From positions 62,001-126,000 of the forward strand of contig NZ_NOXU01000022.1 of assembly GCF_002251795.1 (NCBI RefSeq): a DNA stretch of 64,000 nt, given 5' to 3'. Below the pieces are notes generated by a model. It was not told where the DNA came from. It made no database searches and worked only from the letters and a program-made list of their open reading frames with translations. The stretch is from Niveispirillum lacus (lineage in GTDB: Bacteria > Pseudomonadota > Alphaproteobacteria > Azospirillales > Azospirillaceae). The translations under genes were made by a program, and so were the position numbers. This document shows positions 1 through 7,696 of the stretch, piece by piece (the stretch's first letter is position 1; each line of letters begins with the position of its first letter).

Positions 1-886
1 TGGCGACCTGCCGCCGGGTGTCACGGCGAAGGACCTGACGCTGGCCGTGATCGGCAAGCTGGGCACGGCTGGCGGTACCGGCTATGTCATCGAATATGCG
101 GGCAAGGCTTTCCGCGATCTGTCCATGGAAGGCCGCATGACGGTCTGCAACATGGCCATCGAGGCCGGTGCCCGCGCCGGCCTGATCGCCCCCGATGAAA
201 AGACCTTCGATTATCTGCGGGGCCGCAACCGTGCCCCGCAGGGTGCGGATTTCGACCGGGCAGTCGAATACTGGAAGTCGCTGCCCAGCGATGAGGGCGC
301 GGTCTATGACAAGGTCGTGGAACTGAACGCCGCCGATATCGTGCCGCTGGTCACCTGGGGCACCAGCCCGGAAGACGTGGCGCCCATTACCGCCAATGTG
401 CCCAGCCCGGCCGATTTCAAGGACCCGCACAAGGCCAAGGCCGTGGAACGCTCGCTGGCCTATATGGGCCTGACGCCGGGCACGCCGCTGTCGGAAGTGC
501 CGGTGCAGAAGGTGTTCATCGGTTCTTGCACCAACAGCCGTATCGAAGATTTGCGCGCCGCCGCCAGCGTGGCCAAGGGCCGCAAGGTGGCCGACGGTGT
601 CTATGCCATGGTTGTTCCCGGTTCGGGACTGGTGAAGAAGCAGGCCGAGGAAGAAGGCCTGCACACGATCTTCACCGAGGCCGGCTTTGACTGGCGTGAG
701 CCCGGTTGTTCCATGTGCCTGGCCATGAATGACGACAAGCTGAAGCCCGGCGAACGCTGCGCCAGCACGTCGAACCGCAATTTCGAAAGCCGCCAGGGCC
801 CCGGTGGCCGCACCCATCTGGTCAGCCCCGCCATGGCCGCTGCCGCTGCCATCAAGGGCCACCTGACCGACGTGCGCAGCCTCTAA
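1..886 (+). CDS. leuC: 3-isopropylmalate dehydratase large subunit, C-terminal part (5' truncated)
   Basis: Isomerises 2-isopropylmalate to 3-isopropylmalate in leucine biosynthesis, as the large subunit with LeuD; cytoplasmic 4Fe-4S enzyme. The reading frame is open from base 2, so the gene starts before the window. The visible part has the aconitase-family blocks [28 protein letters not shown], the cluster-ligand motif [10 protein letters not shown] and a second ligand region GCSMCLAMN, ending in the usual [15 protein letters not shown] tail. A terminator follows at once. leuD, which often lies directly downstream in related genomes, is not in this window. Confidence 0.97.
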   Translation, partial: GDLPPGVTAKDLTLAVIGKLGTAGGTGYVIEYAGKAFRDLSMEGRMTVCNMAIEAGARAGLIAPDEKTFDYLRGRNRAPQGADFDRAVEYWKSLPSDEGAVYDKVVELNAADIVPLVTWGTSPEDVAPITANVPSPADFKDPHKAKAVERSLAYMGLTPGTPLSEVPVQKVFIGSCTNSRIEDLRAAASVAKGRKVADGVYAMVVPGSGLVKKQAEEEGLHTIFTEAGFDWREPGCSMCLAMNDDKLKPGERCASTSNRNFESRQGPGGRTHLVSPAMAAAAAIKGHLTDVRSL

Positions 887-911
887 GATCACGAAAAATC
901 TGACAGCGATG

Positions 912-940
912 AAGGGGCGTCCAATGGGCGCCCCTTTTTC
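912..940 (+). terminator. Rho-independent terminator after leuC
   Basis: A GC-rich inverted repeat, GGGGCG (914-919) with CGCCCC (929-934), is followed by a run of five T. It lies 26 bases after the leuC stop, so leuC transcription probably ends here, before the next gene. Confidence 0.8.
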
Positions 941-966
941 ATTTCCGCACAGGATCGCCGCTTGCA

Positions 967-985
967 ATTGCGAGTGATTCGCAAT
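967..985. promoter_or_regulatory. Fur-like 19-bp operator overlapping a promoter
   Basis: A 19-bp element has perfect 7-bp inverted arms, ATTGCGA (967-973) and TCGCAAT (979-985), around a GTGAT centre. This is the size and general form of a Fur box (known family); the right half TGATTCGCAAT resembles the common Fur half TGATTCTCATT. It sits between a possible -35 TTGCAA (962-967) and -10 TAGGTT (985-990) spaced 17 bp, so bound repressor would block the promoter of the gene at 1027. The Fur assignment is inference. Confidence 0.5.
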
Positions 986-1026
986 AGGTTTGAGACATTG
1001 ATGGTCAAGCAAGTCTGGAGGCGGCG

Positions 1027-1599
1027 ATGAATGATATGGCGCTGTGGTGGCCCGATCTGGCGGCCGGAACAGGTGTTAGAGACAGCCGAACGGGAGGCAT
1101 CGACCATGCGGAACGGGTGCGATATCTGACCGATCTTCAGCAAGGGGGAACGGTCTTTACCCTGACGCGCGGGGAACAGCTTCTGCTCTGGTCAGCGCGG
1201 CGCTGGCGCCATGGAAGGTTCCGCTGGGACCAGGTGGAGATGGAATTCCGCCGCATGCTGCCGGGCGGTTGGCAGGATGCCCTGATCGCCTGGGAAGAGG
1301 CCCTGGAACTACTGCATCAATATCCGACCGGTCGGCCCGATATTGGAAATGGCTGCCGGTCGGCCCTGTCCACCGACGAACGTGCCCTGCTGACGCTGGT
1401 CGCGGTACTGCAACGCGGGCCCCGTGCCCGCGTGTCGGCCGCGTGGCTGTTGTCCCATCTGATTGCATCCGCCCGGCAGCGAGACCTGGCAGCCGCCTTG
1501 TTGGGCCTGGCAGCGACCCTGTCGCTGGCGGGAACGGAACTGCCCCTGCGGGCTTGTCCCGTTCCCGTCATTGATCATCTGAAAGCCGTGTCCGGATGA
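1027..1599 (+). CDS. hypothetical protein, possibly iron-regulated
   Basis: 190 residues that I do not recognise. The protein is probably cytoplasmic: no signal peptide or membrane segment, rich in Leu, Ala, Arg and Trp. The middle looks helical (about residues 60-100, with an EEALELLHQYP stretch), as does the C-terminal half (about 115-170). The start is supported by GGAGG five bases before the ATG. A Fur-like palindrome lies over the promoter, so a role in iron or haem metabolism is possible, but nothing in the protein itself shows this. It converges on gpt with a 9-bp gap. Confidence 0.75.
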   Translation: MNDMALWWPDLAAGTGVRDSRTGGIDHAERVRYLTDLQQGGTVFTLTRGEQLLLWSARRWRHGRFRWDQVEMEFRRMLPGGWQDALIAWEEALELLHQYPTGRPDIGNGCRSALSTDERALLTLVAVLQRGPRARVSAAWLLSHLIASARQRDLAAALLGLAATLSLAGTELPLRACPVPVIDHLKAVSG

Positions 1600-1608
1600 T
1601 CGAACCGG

Positions 1609-2094
1609 TCAGCGCTCGATCTGGAGATAGCTCACAGGCAGCAGGTCCCAGGGGAAGTAAATCCAGGTATCCTGGCTGACCTCAGTGATGAAGGTATCGA
1701 CCAGGGGGCGACCCGCCGGTTTGGCATAGAGCGTGGCAAAATGGGCGTTGGGCAGCAGCTTGCGCACATAGGCGGCCGTTTTACCCGTATCGACCAGATC
1801 GTCGATCAGCAGCCAGTCCTTGCCGCCATCGGTGACGGCGTCGGCGGCTTTCAGCACCTTGATTTCACCCTGCGTCTGGTGATCATAGCTTTTGACCGAA
1901 ATGGTCTCGACGACCCGGATATCCAGTTCGCGCGCGATGATGGCCGCCGGAACGAGACCGCCGCGCGTGATGGCGATGATACCCTTCCACTGGGTGTGAT
2001 CGGCCAGCCGCCAGGCCAGGGCCTTGGCATTGCGGTGCAACTCTTCCCAGGTGACGGGGAAGTTCTTATCGGGGTTCTGGATCTTGTTGGTCAA
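1609..2094 (-). CDS. gpt: xanthine-guanine phosphoribosyltransferase
   Basis: Purine salvage: transfers phosphoribose from PRPP to xanthine or guanine in the cytoplasm. 161 residues from the proposed start, close to the E. coli enzyme (152). Family blocks: [41 protein letters not shown], the PRPP-binding loop [28 protein letters not shown] and [10 protein letters not shown]. The frame stays open upstream to 2244 but that extension does not match the family. The only sensible start is TTG at 2092-2094, just before [15 protein letters not shown]. An ATG 20 bases upstream is out of frame, and its short reading frame ends in the TGA overlapping this TTG. Confidence 0.9.
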   Translation of the reverse strand: MTNKIQNPDKNFPVTWEELHRNAKALAWRLADHTQWKGIIAITRGGLVPAAIIARELDIRVVETISVKSYDHQTQGEIKVLKAADAVTDGGKDWLLIDDLVDTGKTAAYVRKLLPNAHFATLYAKPAGRPLVDTFITEVSQDTWIYFPWDLLPVSYLQIER

Positions 2095-2275
2095 GGCGGG
2101 CCTGCTATCATGGGTTTGGCGCAGGAATATCCCATGCCGGGGCCGACGGCAATCACGTCGGATCGGCGTTGCGCACAAGCCCCGCAAAATCCCGTTGCAA
2201 TCCCCATCCGCATCGGATACAAGCGCCACCTCACCGGACGGCACCCTTTACCGGGTACCGAAGATCGGAAAATGC

Positions 2276-2352
2276 GCGCCCGTAGCTCAGCTGGATAGAG
2301 CACCAGACTACGAATCTGGGGGTCAGAGGTTCGAATCCTTTCGGGCGCGCCA
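2276..2352 (+). tRNA. tRNA-Arg (ACG), copy 1 of 4
   Basis: 77-nt cloverleaf: acceptor GCGCCCG/CGGGCGC, discriminator G and encoded CCA. The anticodon loop CTACGAA gives anticodon ACG, whose wobble A is normally converted to inosine to read CGU, CGC and CGA. T-loop TTCGAAT is intact. Its 5' flank differs from those of the other three copies. Confidence 0.97.
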
Positions 2353-2386
2353 TTCCGAACCATCCAGTCCGGTCGATCATGGCGAT

Positions 2387-2463
2387 GCGCCCGTAGCTCA
2401 GCTGGATAGAGCACCAGACTACGAATCTGGGGGTCAGAGGTTCGAATCCTTTCGGGCGCGCCA
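2387..2463 (+). tRNA. tRNA-Arg (ACG), copy 2 of 4
   Basis: Identical in sequence to copy 1, including encoded CCA. It starts 111 bp after copy 1, separated by a 34-bp spacer beginning TTCCGAACCATCC. Confidence 0.97.
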
Positions 2464-2497
2464 TTCCGAACCATCCAGTCCGGTCGATCATGGCGAT

Positions 2498-2574
2498 GCG
2501 CCCGTAGCTCAGCTGGATAGAGCACCAGACTACGAATCTGGGGGTCAGAGGTTCGAATCCTTTCGGGCGCGCCA
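2498..2574 (+). tRNA. tRNA-Arg (ACG), copy 3 of 4
   Basis: Identical to copies 1, 2 and 4, and preceded by the same 34-bp spacer as copies 2 and 4. All four probably form one transcript. Confidence 0.97.
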
Positions 2575-2608
2575 TTCCGAACCATCCAGTCCGGTCGATC
2601 ATGGCGAT

Positions 2609-2685
2609 GCGCCCGTAGCTCAGCTGGATAGAGCACCAGACTACGAATCTGGGGGTCAGAGGTTCGAATCCTTTCGGGCGCGCCA
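2609..2685 (+). tRNA. tRNA-Arg (ACG), copy 4 of 4
   Basis: Identical to the other three copies. After the CCA the sequence changes to TTTTCTCCC instead of the spacer, so the array ends here. Confidence 0.97.
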
Positions 2686-2719
2686 TTTTCTCCCATTGCC
2701 TGTTCCGTCTAGCCCGTCA

Positions 2720-3124
2720 TCAGCCCGGATGTACGGCTGCCCACCGGCCATTTTGTGTTCGACCACCATATCCATAGGCATCGCCATTGGTCTCGTGGAC
2801 ATAAACATAGCATTCCGCGTGAAGCGGCCCCAGGAGGGCAGCCATTCCCTGATAGGCTGCCTGCACGAACGCGGTCGTTTCCGCTTTGGTGTTGGTGCCC
2901 GCCGTCACCTTGATATCCAACCAAAAGGCCGACAGCCCGTCGTTGGTGGGCCTTTTGCCGGCGATGAACCAGCCCTCCGGGTCCGCCGCCTCCACCAGCA
3001 CTGCCGTCACGCCAGGGTCCTTACCAAGCTTTTCAGCCCCAAGTCGGGCAGCCAATCCCGCGATCTGGGCGCGCAGTTCGGGGCGTGGTTCGGGCGTTAC
3101 ATAGCGCACATTAATCATGGGCAT
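2720..3124 (-). CDS. tautomerase family protein (4-oxalocrotonate tautomerase/MIF-like)
   Basis: 134 residues. Members of this superfamily use an N-terminal proline, exposed after Met removal, as catalytic base for keto-enol tautomerisation. The ATG at 3122-3124 gives MPMINVRYV, placing Pro directly after Met, and AGGAGA lies six bases upstream. The GTG one codon earlier would bury the proline, so I chose the ATG. The length suggests a two-module form rather than the 62-residue 4-OT subunit. It is divergent from a LysR regulator 98 bp away, which probably controls it. The substrate cannot be told. Confidence 0.8.
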   Translation of the reverse strand: MPMINVRYVTPEPRPELRAQIAGLAARLGAEKLGKDPGVTAVLVEAADPEGWFIAGKRPTNDGLSAFWLDIKVTAGTNTKAETTAFVQAAYQGMAALLGPLHAECYVYVHETNGDAYGYGGRTQNGRWAAVHPG

Positions 3125-3195
3125 CACACGTCTCCTGTGAGGGGGGGGTGCCCCTTTCTGCCCTTTTGATATTCATTCGTGAACGCTATGATTAT

Positions 3196-3210
3196 CTATA
3201 GCTACGATAG
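3196..3210. promoter_or_regulatory. LysR-type T-N11-A operator candidate
   Basis: CTAT-N7-ATAG inverted repeat containing the LysR-type signature T-N11-A (T3197, A3209). It lies 12 bp upstream of the LysR start and between the divergent tautomerase and lysR genes, where such regulators normally bind. Confidence 0.5.
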
Positions 3211-3222
3211 CGATCTCATATA

Positions 3223-4062
3223 ATGCTTGATCTTGAATCCGTCCGTTTGTTTGCCCTGGTCGCAGAGTATGGCAACCTCACCCGTGCGGCACAGGCGGCC
3301 GGCACCGTTCAGCCCGTCGTCAGCCAGCGGATCAAATCACTGGAGGGTGTGCTGGGAAAACGGCTGCTGGATCGCAGCCCCCGTCTTGTGCGCCTGACCG
3401 AGGCTGGCGCCGCCTTCCTGGATCATGCGCGGACCTTGCTGGCGGCGCATGACGCGGCGATTGCCGCAGTCGATATCGTGCCCTCCCACATCACAATCGG
3501 CTTCAGCGACCATGCACTGGGTGCCCATTTTGACCTGACGCTGAAGCGGGTGCGGATGGCGTTGCCGCCGCATGCGACGATGGCTGTCCATCTGGGCCAG
3601 TCGGCCGACATCCGGGATCGGTTTGAGGGTGGCCTGATTGATCTTGCCATCGTCCGGCGGGAGCATGGGGCGGAAGGGGGAGAGATACTGGGCACCGATG
3701 CGTTGCAATGGCGGGTGCCGCCCGGCTGGTCCTGGTCTGACGGCCCTCTGCCTCTTGTGCTGCTGCCCCCTCCCTGTTCCGTCCGGGCGGTGGCGATCCG
3801 GTTACTTGAACAGGCCGGCATTCCCTGGCGAGAGACATTCACAGGCGGAAGCTGTCTGGCGCTGGTGGCGGCGGTGCGCGCCGGCCTTGGCGTGGCGCCG
3901 CTGGGCAATATCATAGGCGGCGGCCTGGCCGTGGTGCCGGCATCCACCGGCGTGCCGCCGCTGCCGCCGTCACAGATTGTCATGTTGGCGCGGACCCCTA
4001 ATCTCACGACATCGGCAGCCGCGCGCGCCCTGGCGGCCAGTGTGCGGGATCTGCTGGCCTGA
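3223..4062 (+). CDS. LysR family transcriptional regulator
   Basis: 279 residues. N-terminal winged helix-turn-helix (residues 1-62: MLDLESVRLFALVAEYGNLTRAAQAAG, then QPVVSQRIKSLEGVLGKRLLDR) is followed by a substrate-binding domain (about 88-275). The effector is unknown. It is shorter than the usual 295-305 residues. The divergent tautomerase gene and the T-N11-A box between them suggest a local regulator/target pair. The htpG promoter begins only a few bases after its stop. Confidence 0.9.
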   Translation: MLDLESVRLFALVAEYGNLTRAAQAAGTVQPVVSQRIKSLEGVLGKRLLDRSPRLVRLTEAGAAFLDHARTLLAAHDAAIAAVDIVPSHITIGFSDHALGAHFDLTLKRVRMALPPHATMAVHLGQSADIRDRFEGGLIDLAIVRREHGAEGGEILGTDALQWRVPPGWSWSDGPLPLVLLPPPCSVRAVAIRLLEQAGIPWRETFTGGSCLALVAAVRAGLGVAPLGNIIGGGLAVVPASTGVPPLPPSQIVMLARTPNLTTSAAARALAASVRDLLA

Positions 4063-4069
4063 AACCCCG

Positions 4070-4098
4070 CTTGCGCTCTGCGGTCGCCTGTCCCATAT
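4070..4098 (+). promoter_or_regulatory. RpoH (sigma-32) type promoter of htpG
   Basis: -35-like CTTGCGC (4070-4076) and -10-like TCCCATAT (4091-4098), with 15 bp between the first element and CCCATAT. This resembles the heat-shock consensus CTTGAAA...CCCCATNT. The position, about 60 bp before the htpG ATG, and the target gene both fit. Confidence 0.5.
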
Positions 4099-4157
4099 CC
4101 AGCATCGGCGTTAACGCCACCCTCATTGGATGTACATCGCAGAACAAGGTGAGAGAG

Positions 4158-6038
4158 ATGAGCGAGGAACGGCTCAGTTTCCAGGCCGAGGTCAGCCGCC
4201 TGCTGGATATCGTGGCGCACAGCCTCTACTCGGAGAAGGAAGTCTTCCTGCGGGAACTGATCTCCAACGCGTCGGACGCGTGCGACCGGCTGCGTTATGC
4301 CGCCCTGACCGACGGGTCGCTGCTGGGGGATGACCGCGACTTCAAGATCCGAATCGTCGCCGATAAGGATGCCAAGACCCTGACACTGGTCGATAATGGC
4401 ATCGGCATGAACCGCCAGGATCTGGTGGAGAATCTGGGCACGATTGCCCGGTCGGGAACGTCGGCCTTTGTCAAGAATCTGTCGGGCGACAGCAAAAAGG
4501 ATGTCAGCCTGATCGGGCAGTTCGGCGTTGGCTTCTATTCCGCCTTCATGGTGGCGGAGAAGGTCGAAGTGTTCAGCCGCAAGGCAGGCGAGGCCGCCGG
4601 CTGGCGCTGGGTCAGCGACGGTCAGGGCAGCTTTACCGTGGCCGAGGATGAGAATGCCCCGGCCCGCGGCACCCGCATCATCATGCATATCCGCGAGGCG
4701 GAGACGGAGTTCCTGGCGGAACACCGCCTGCGCCATGTCATCAAGACCTATTCCGACCACATCGCCGTGCCCATCCTGCTGGGCGCCGATACGACAGACA
4801 GTGTAAACGCGGCCAACGCGCTATGGACCCGGTCCAAGTCGGACATCACCGAAGAGCAGTATAAGGAATTCTATCACCATGTCGGCCACGCCTTTGACGA
4901 GCCGTGGCTGACCCTGCATTGGCGGGCGGAAGGGGTGATCGAATATACGGGCCTGCTGTTCGTGCCGCAGCAGCGGCCCTTCGACCTGTTCGATCCGCGC
5001 CGCGCCCATCATGTGAAGCTGTATGTCCGCCGCGTCTTCATCACCGATGAGGCGGAAGGGCTTGTGCCACCCTATCTGCGCTTCCTGAAGGGTGTGGTGG
5101 ATAGTGAAGACCTGCCGCTGAATGTCAGCCGCGAGATGCTGCAGAACAACCCGGTCCTGACCAAGCTGAAGGCCGGGATCGTGAAGCGCGTGCTGGGTGA
5201 CCTGAACAAGAAGGCCGCCGATCCGGAACAGGCCGCCGATTATGCCCGCTTCTGGGACGCGTTCGGCGCTGTCCTGAAGGAAGGGCTGTATGAGGATTAC
5301 GCCCACCGCGACGACCTGCTGAAGCTGCTGCGCTTCCGCACGACGGAAAGCAAGGGCGAGCTGGTCAGTCTGGCGACCTATATCTCCCGCATGAAGGAAG
5401 GCCAGGACGCCATCTATTACATCACGGGCGATGAGAAATCGGCCGTGGAGAAGAGTCCCCAGGTCGAGGGTTTCCGCGCCAAGGGCGTGGAGGTGCTGCT
5501 GCTGACCGATCCGGTGGATGAATTCTGGGTCGGATCGGTGCGCGAAACCGAGGGCAAGCAATTCAAGTCGGTCACGCGCGGCGGGGCCGACCTTTCCAAG
5601 ATCAAAGGCGAGGAAAAGCCAGAGGATGAGACAAAGGACAAGGCGTCGGATGGCGACCTGTCATCGCTGACCGCCCTGTTGAAGCTGACGCTGGGGGAGC
5701 AGGTCAAGGATGTCCGCCGTTCCGAGCGCCTGACCGACAGTGCTGTCTGTCTGGTGGCCGATGAGGGCGACATGGATATCCACCTCCAACGCTTGCTGAA
5801 GCAGCACGGGCAGTTGGGGGCGGATGCCGCGTCCAAGCGCGTGCTGGAGATCAATCCTGGCCACCCGCTGATCCGCCGGCTGGCCGAAAAGGCCACGCAG
5901 GACGGGGCGGCGACCTCGCTGGAGGATGCGGCCTGGCTGCTGCTTGATCAGGCCCGCATCCTGGAAGGCGAGACGCTGCCCGACCCGCTGTCCTTTGCAC
6001 GCCGCATGGCGGCGTTTGTGGAGAAAGGGCTGGGTTGA
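4158..6038 (+). CDS. htpG: molecular chaperone HtpG (Hsp90)
   Basis: ATP-dependent cytosolic chaperone of the Hsp90 family, 626 residues, normal length. N-terminal GHKL ATPase motifs: FLRELISNASDACDRLRY, DNGIGM, and IGQFGVGFYSAF near residues 117-128; then the middle domain (LYVRRVFITDE, PLNVSREMLQ) and a C-terminal dimerisation domain. The frame opens earlier, at 4071, but family alignment and the AAGGTGAGAG site put the start at 4158 (MSEERLSFQAEV). A terminator follows, and a heat-shock-type promoter lies upstream. Confidence 0.97.
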   Translation: MSEERLSFQAEVSRLLDIVAHSLYSEKEVFLRELISNASDACDRLRYAALTDGSLLGDDRDFKIRIVADKDAKTLTLVDNGIGMNRQDLVENLGTIARSGTSAFVKNLSGDSKKDVSLIGQFGVGFYSAFMVAEKVEVFSRKAGEAAGWRWVSDGQGSFTVAEDENAPARGTRIIMHIREAETEFLAEHRLRHVIKTYSDHIAVPILLGADTTDSVNAANALWTRSKSDITEEQYKEFYHHVGHAFDEPWLTLHWRAEGVIEYTGLLFVPQQRPFDLFDPRRAHHVKLYVRRVFITDEAEGLVPPYLRFLKGVVDSEDLPLNVSREMLQNNPVLTKLKAGIVKRVLGDLNKKAADPEQAADYARFWDAFGAVLKEGLYEDYAHRDDLLKLLRFRTTESKGELVSLATYISRMKEGQDAIYYITGDEKSAVEKSPQVEGFRAKGVEVLLLTDPVDEFWVGSVRETEGKQFKSVTRGGADLSKIKGEEKPEDETKDKASDGDLSSLTALLKLTLGEQVKDVRRSERLTDSAVCLVADEGDMDIHLQRLLKQHGQLGADAASKRVLEINPGHPLIRRLAEKATQDGAATSLEDAAWLLLDQARILEGETLPDPLSFARRMAAFVEKGLG

Positions 6039-6044
6039 CGGTGG

Positions 6045-6074
6045 AAGGGCGGCTCATCCGGGCCGCCCTTTTCG
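6045..6074 (+). terminator. terminator after htpG, probably bidirectional
   Basis: Perfect stem AAGGGCGGC (6045-6053) with GCCGCCCTT (6062-6070), followed by TTCGTTTT. The next gene converges and ends at 6077, so the same hairpin may serve both sides. Confidence 0.8.
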
Positions 6075-6076
6075 TT

Positions 6077-6637
6077 TTAAGCTGCCTTCAACAGCCGTGG
6101 CCCCAGATAGCGGATCAGGGCAAGGGCGTCGGGTGGAGGCTGTCGTTCGATACGGCGGTAATCGCGGCAATCCTGGGTGCGGCTGACCAGCCCCTGCTCC
6201 ACCATTTCCCGCCGCAGCAGGGCGAAATCGCGGAAGCTGTGCATCTTGTCCAGCAAACGGCTGACCCCCTGTTCGGTCAGGATTTCGCGGGCCGGCAGGC
6301 GTGACCACAGCACCCAGAGGCAGGTGGCCTGCTCGTTATACTTGTTGGGCCAGCGGATCAGGCGCCCTTGCTCATCGAAATGGCGCAGCAGACGGCGGAT
6401 GCGGGCAAAATCAACCTCTGGCCGAGGGGCCGGGGCTGGGTCGGGATTTTCCAGCCGGTCCAGGGCCGCCGCCTGGGCGCGGAAATGCTGGAAATTGCGG
6501 TAACCGGCGCCACGGGCCAGCATGTTCAGCAAGCTGACATGGCCGGGCGGTCCCGTATGGGTATCCAGTTGTGATTTCAAGGATTTGGCAAGCGCACTGA
6601 TATCTGCGGCCTGAAAGGACAAGAGTTCTCTCGACAT
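6077..6637 (-). CDS. DUF2087 domain-containing protein
   Basis: 186 residues, cytoplasmic. The C-terminal half (about 85-165: RLLRHFDEQGRLIRWPNKY, ILTEQGVSRLLDKMHSFRDFALLRREMVEQGL) matches the DUF2087 pattern of a small winged-helix-like fold, often attached to or next to regulators. The N-terminal part (about 15-65) resembles the SLLNMLARGAGYRNFQHFRA motif seen in small DNA-associated proteins. A regulatory role is a guess. It stands alone between htpG and phoU. Confidence 0.7.
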   Translation of the reverse strand: MSRELLSFQAADISALAKSLKSQLDTHTGPPGHVSLLNMLARGAGYRNFQHFRAQAAALDRLENPDPAPAPRPEVDFARIRRLLRHFDEQGRLIRWPNKYNEQATCLWVLWSRLPAREILTEQGVSRLLDKMHSFRDFALLRREMVEQGLVSRTQDCRDYRRIERQPPPDALALIRYLGPRLLKAA

Positions 6638-6847
6638 GGATCGACATCCCGCGGGACATGCCTTGATCCGTTTACGGACCGCCGGTGGTCGCCATCTTGC
6701 CGACGCGGCACGCCCCCTTGGGCTGTGACCGTCGAAAAATTATCATGGCAGGTTTAGCGGCCCGCGAACGGGCTGGCGACGCCTGGGTGATCTGCCGACC
6801 TGATGGTGACGTTAACAGAAAGCCGTCGGCAGAACCAGAGCGTTGGT
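6638..6847. other. intergenic region between the DUF2087 gene and phoU
   Basis: 210 bp with no convincing gene. It holds a 9-bp inverted repeat, TCTGCCGAC (6791-6799) and GTCGGCAGA (6825-6833), with a 25-nt loop, just past the phoU stop; there is no T-run. The upstream promoter of the DUF2087 gene must lie in the left part. Confidence 0.5.
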
Positions 6848-7579
6848 TCAGTCCGGCATCACCGTCATGGTCGCGGTATCGTCACCCTTGGCCCGTTCTT
6901 CATCCAGCGGTTGACCGCTTACCCGGAAACACAGGGTTTCCGCGATGTTGGTGGCATGGTCGCCGATACGTTCCAGGTTCTTGGCTGCAAACAGCAGATG
7001 GGTGCAGGCGGTAATGCGGGCCGGGCTTTCCATCATATAGGTCAGCAATTCCCGGAACAGCGCGGTGTAGGCACGGTCCACATCCGCATCCTTGCGGCGA
7101 ACAGCCAAGGCCGCGTCGGCATCATTGGTGTCATAGGCGCGCATCACATCACCCAGCATACCGGCTACAGCCTGTCCGATGGGGAGCATGGATCGGGCCA
7201 GGGCCACTTCCGGCTGCGAGTGCAAGGTCATCGAACGTTTCGCAACATTGGCGGCGAAATCGCCGATTCGCTCCAGATTGTTGGCAATGCGCAGGCCGGC
7301 GATGACCACACGCAGGTCGTTGGCCTTGGGATGGCGCAACGCCAGCAGGCGCACCACCTGCCCCTCCACCTGCTGTTCCAGGGCGTCGATCCGCCCATCG
7401 CGCTCCATCACCTGGGCAGCAAGGTCGGTGTCACGATCAGCAATGGCAGCCACGGCATTGCCGATCTGTTCCGCCGCCAGCCGTCCCATCTCCCGCACCA
7501 GATTGTGCATGACATTGAGCTGCTCGTCGTAGGCGGTGACGATATGGCGGGTGGGCAAGGCGCTGGATTTTTCGTCCAC
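6848..7579 (-). CDS. phoU: phosphate signalling protein PhoU
   Basis: 243 residues. Negative modulator of the PhoR/PhoB two-component system through the Pst phosphate transporter; peripheral to the inner membrane. Two three-helix-bundle repeats carry the PhoU metal-binding type motifs: RIANNLERIGDFAANVAKRS (about 98-117) and FAAKNLERIGDHATNIAE (about 200-217). Start is GTG at 7577-7579 with GAGG eight bases upstream. pst and phoB are not adjacent here. Confidence 0.95.
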   Translation of the reverse strand: MDEKSSALPTRHIVTAYDEQLNVMHNLVREMGRLAAEQIGNAVAAIADRDTDLAAQVMERDGRIDALEQQVEGQVVRLLALRHPKANDLRVVIAGLRIANNLERIGDFAANVAKRSMTLHSQPEVALARSMLPIGQAVAGMLGDVMRAYDTNDADAALAVRRKDADVDRAYTALFRELLTYMMESPARITACTHLLFAAKNLERIGDHATNIAETLCFRVSGQPLDEERAKGDDTATMTVMPD

Positions 7580-7696
7580 GGAACTGACCTCGGCGGTGTT
7601 TACTGAAGGAATGTCAAGAAACCATCTAACACAAATGCCCCGGCCTGTGGCACGTTCAAGAAAAGTTCATCTTGTTGCCAACGGTCACCCTCCATC

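Larger units (their letters stand above)
2276..2685 (+). repeat. tandem array of a 111-bp tRNA-Arg unit
   Basis: Four 77-bp tRNA genes and three 34-bp spacers with an exact 111-bp period. The spacers as well as the tRNAs are identical by eye. This implies recent amplification or ongoing homogenisation by recombination. Open frames crossing the array on both strands are artefacts of the repeat. Confidence 0.95.

Noticed and set aside
2276-2685. CRISPR array
   Set aside because: The regular 111-bp repeat is four tRNA genes. The 138-bp repeats at 53025-53714 code TPR units. No short repeats with unique spacers and no cas genes are present.
2024-3169. Long repetitive open frames across the tRNA-Arg array on both strands (for example 2024-3169 plus, 2091-2696 minus)
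   Set aside because: They read through four tRNA genes, and the repeated peptide is the tRNA translated. Such frames are a well-known source of false database proteins.
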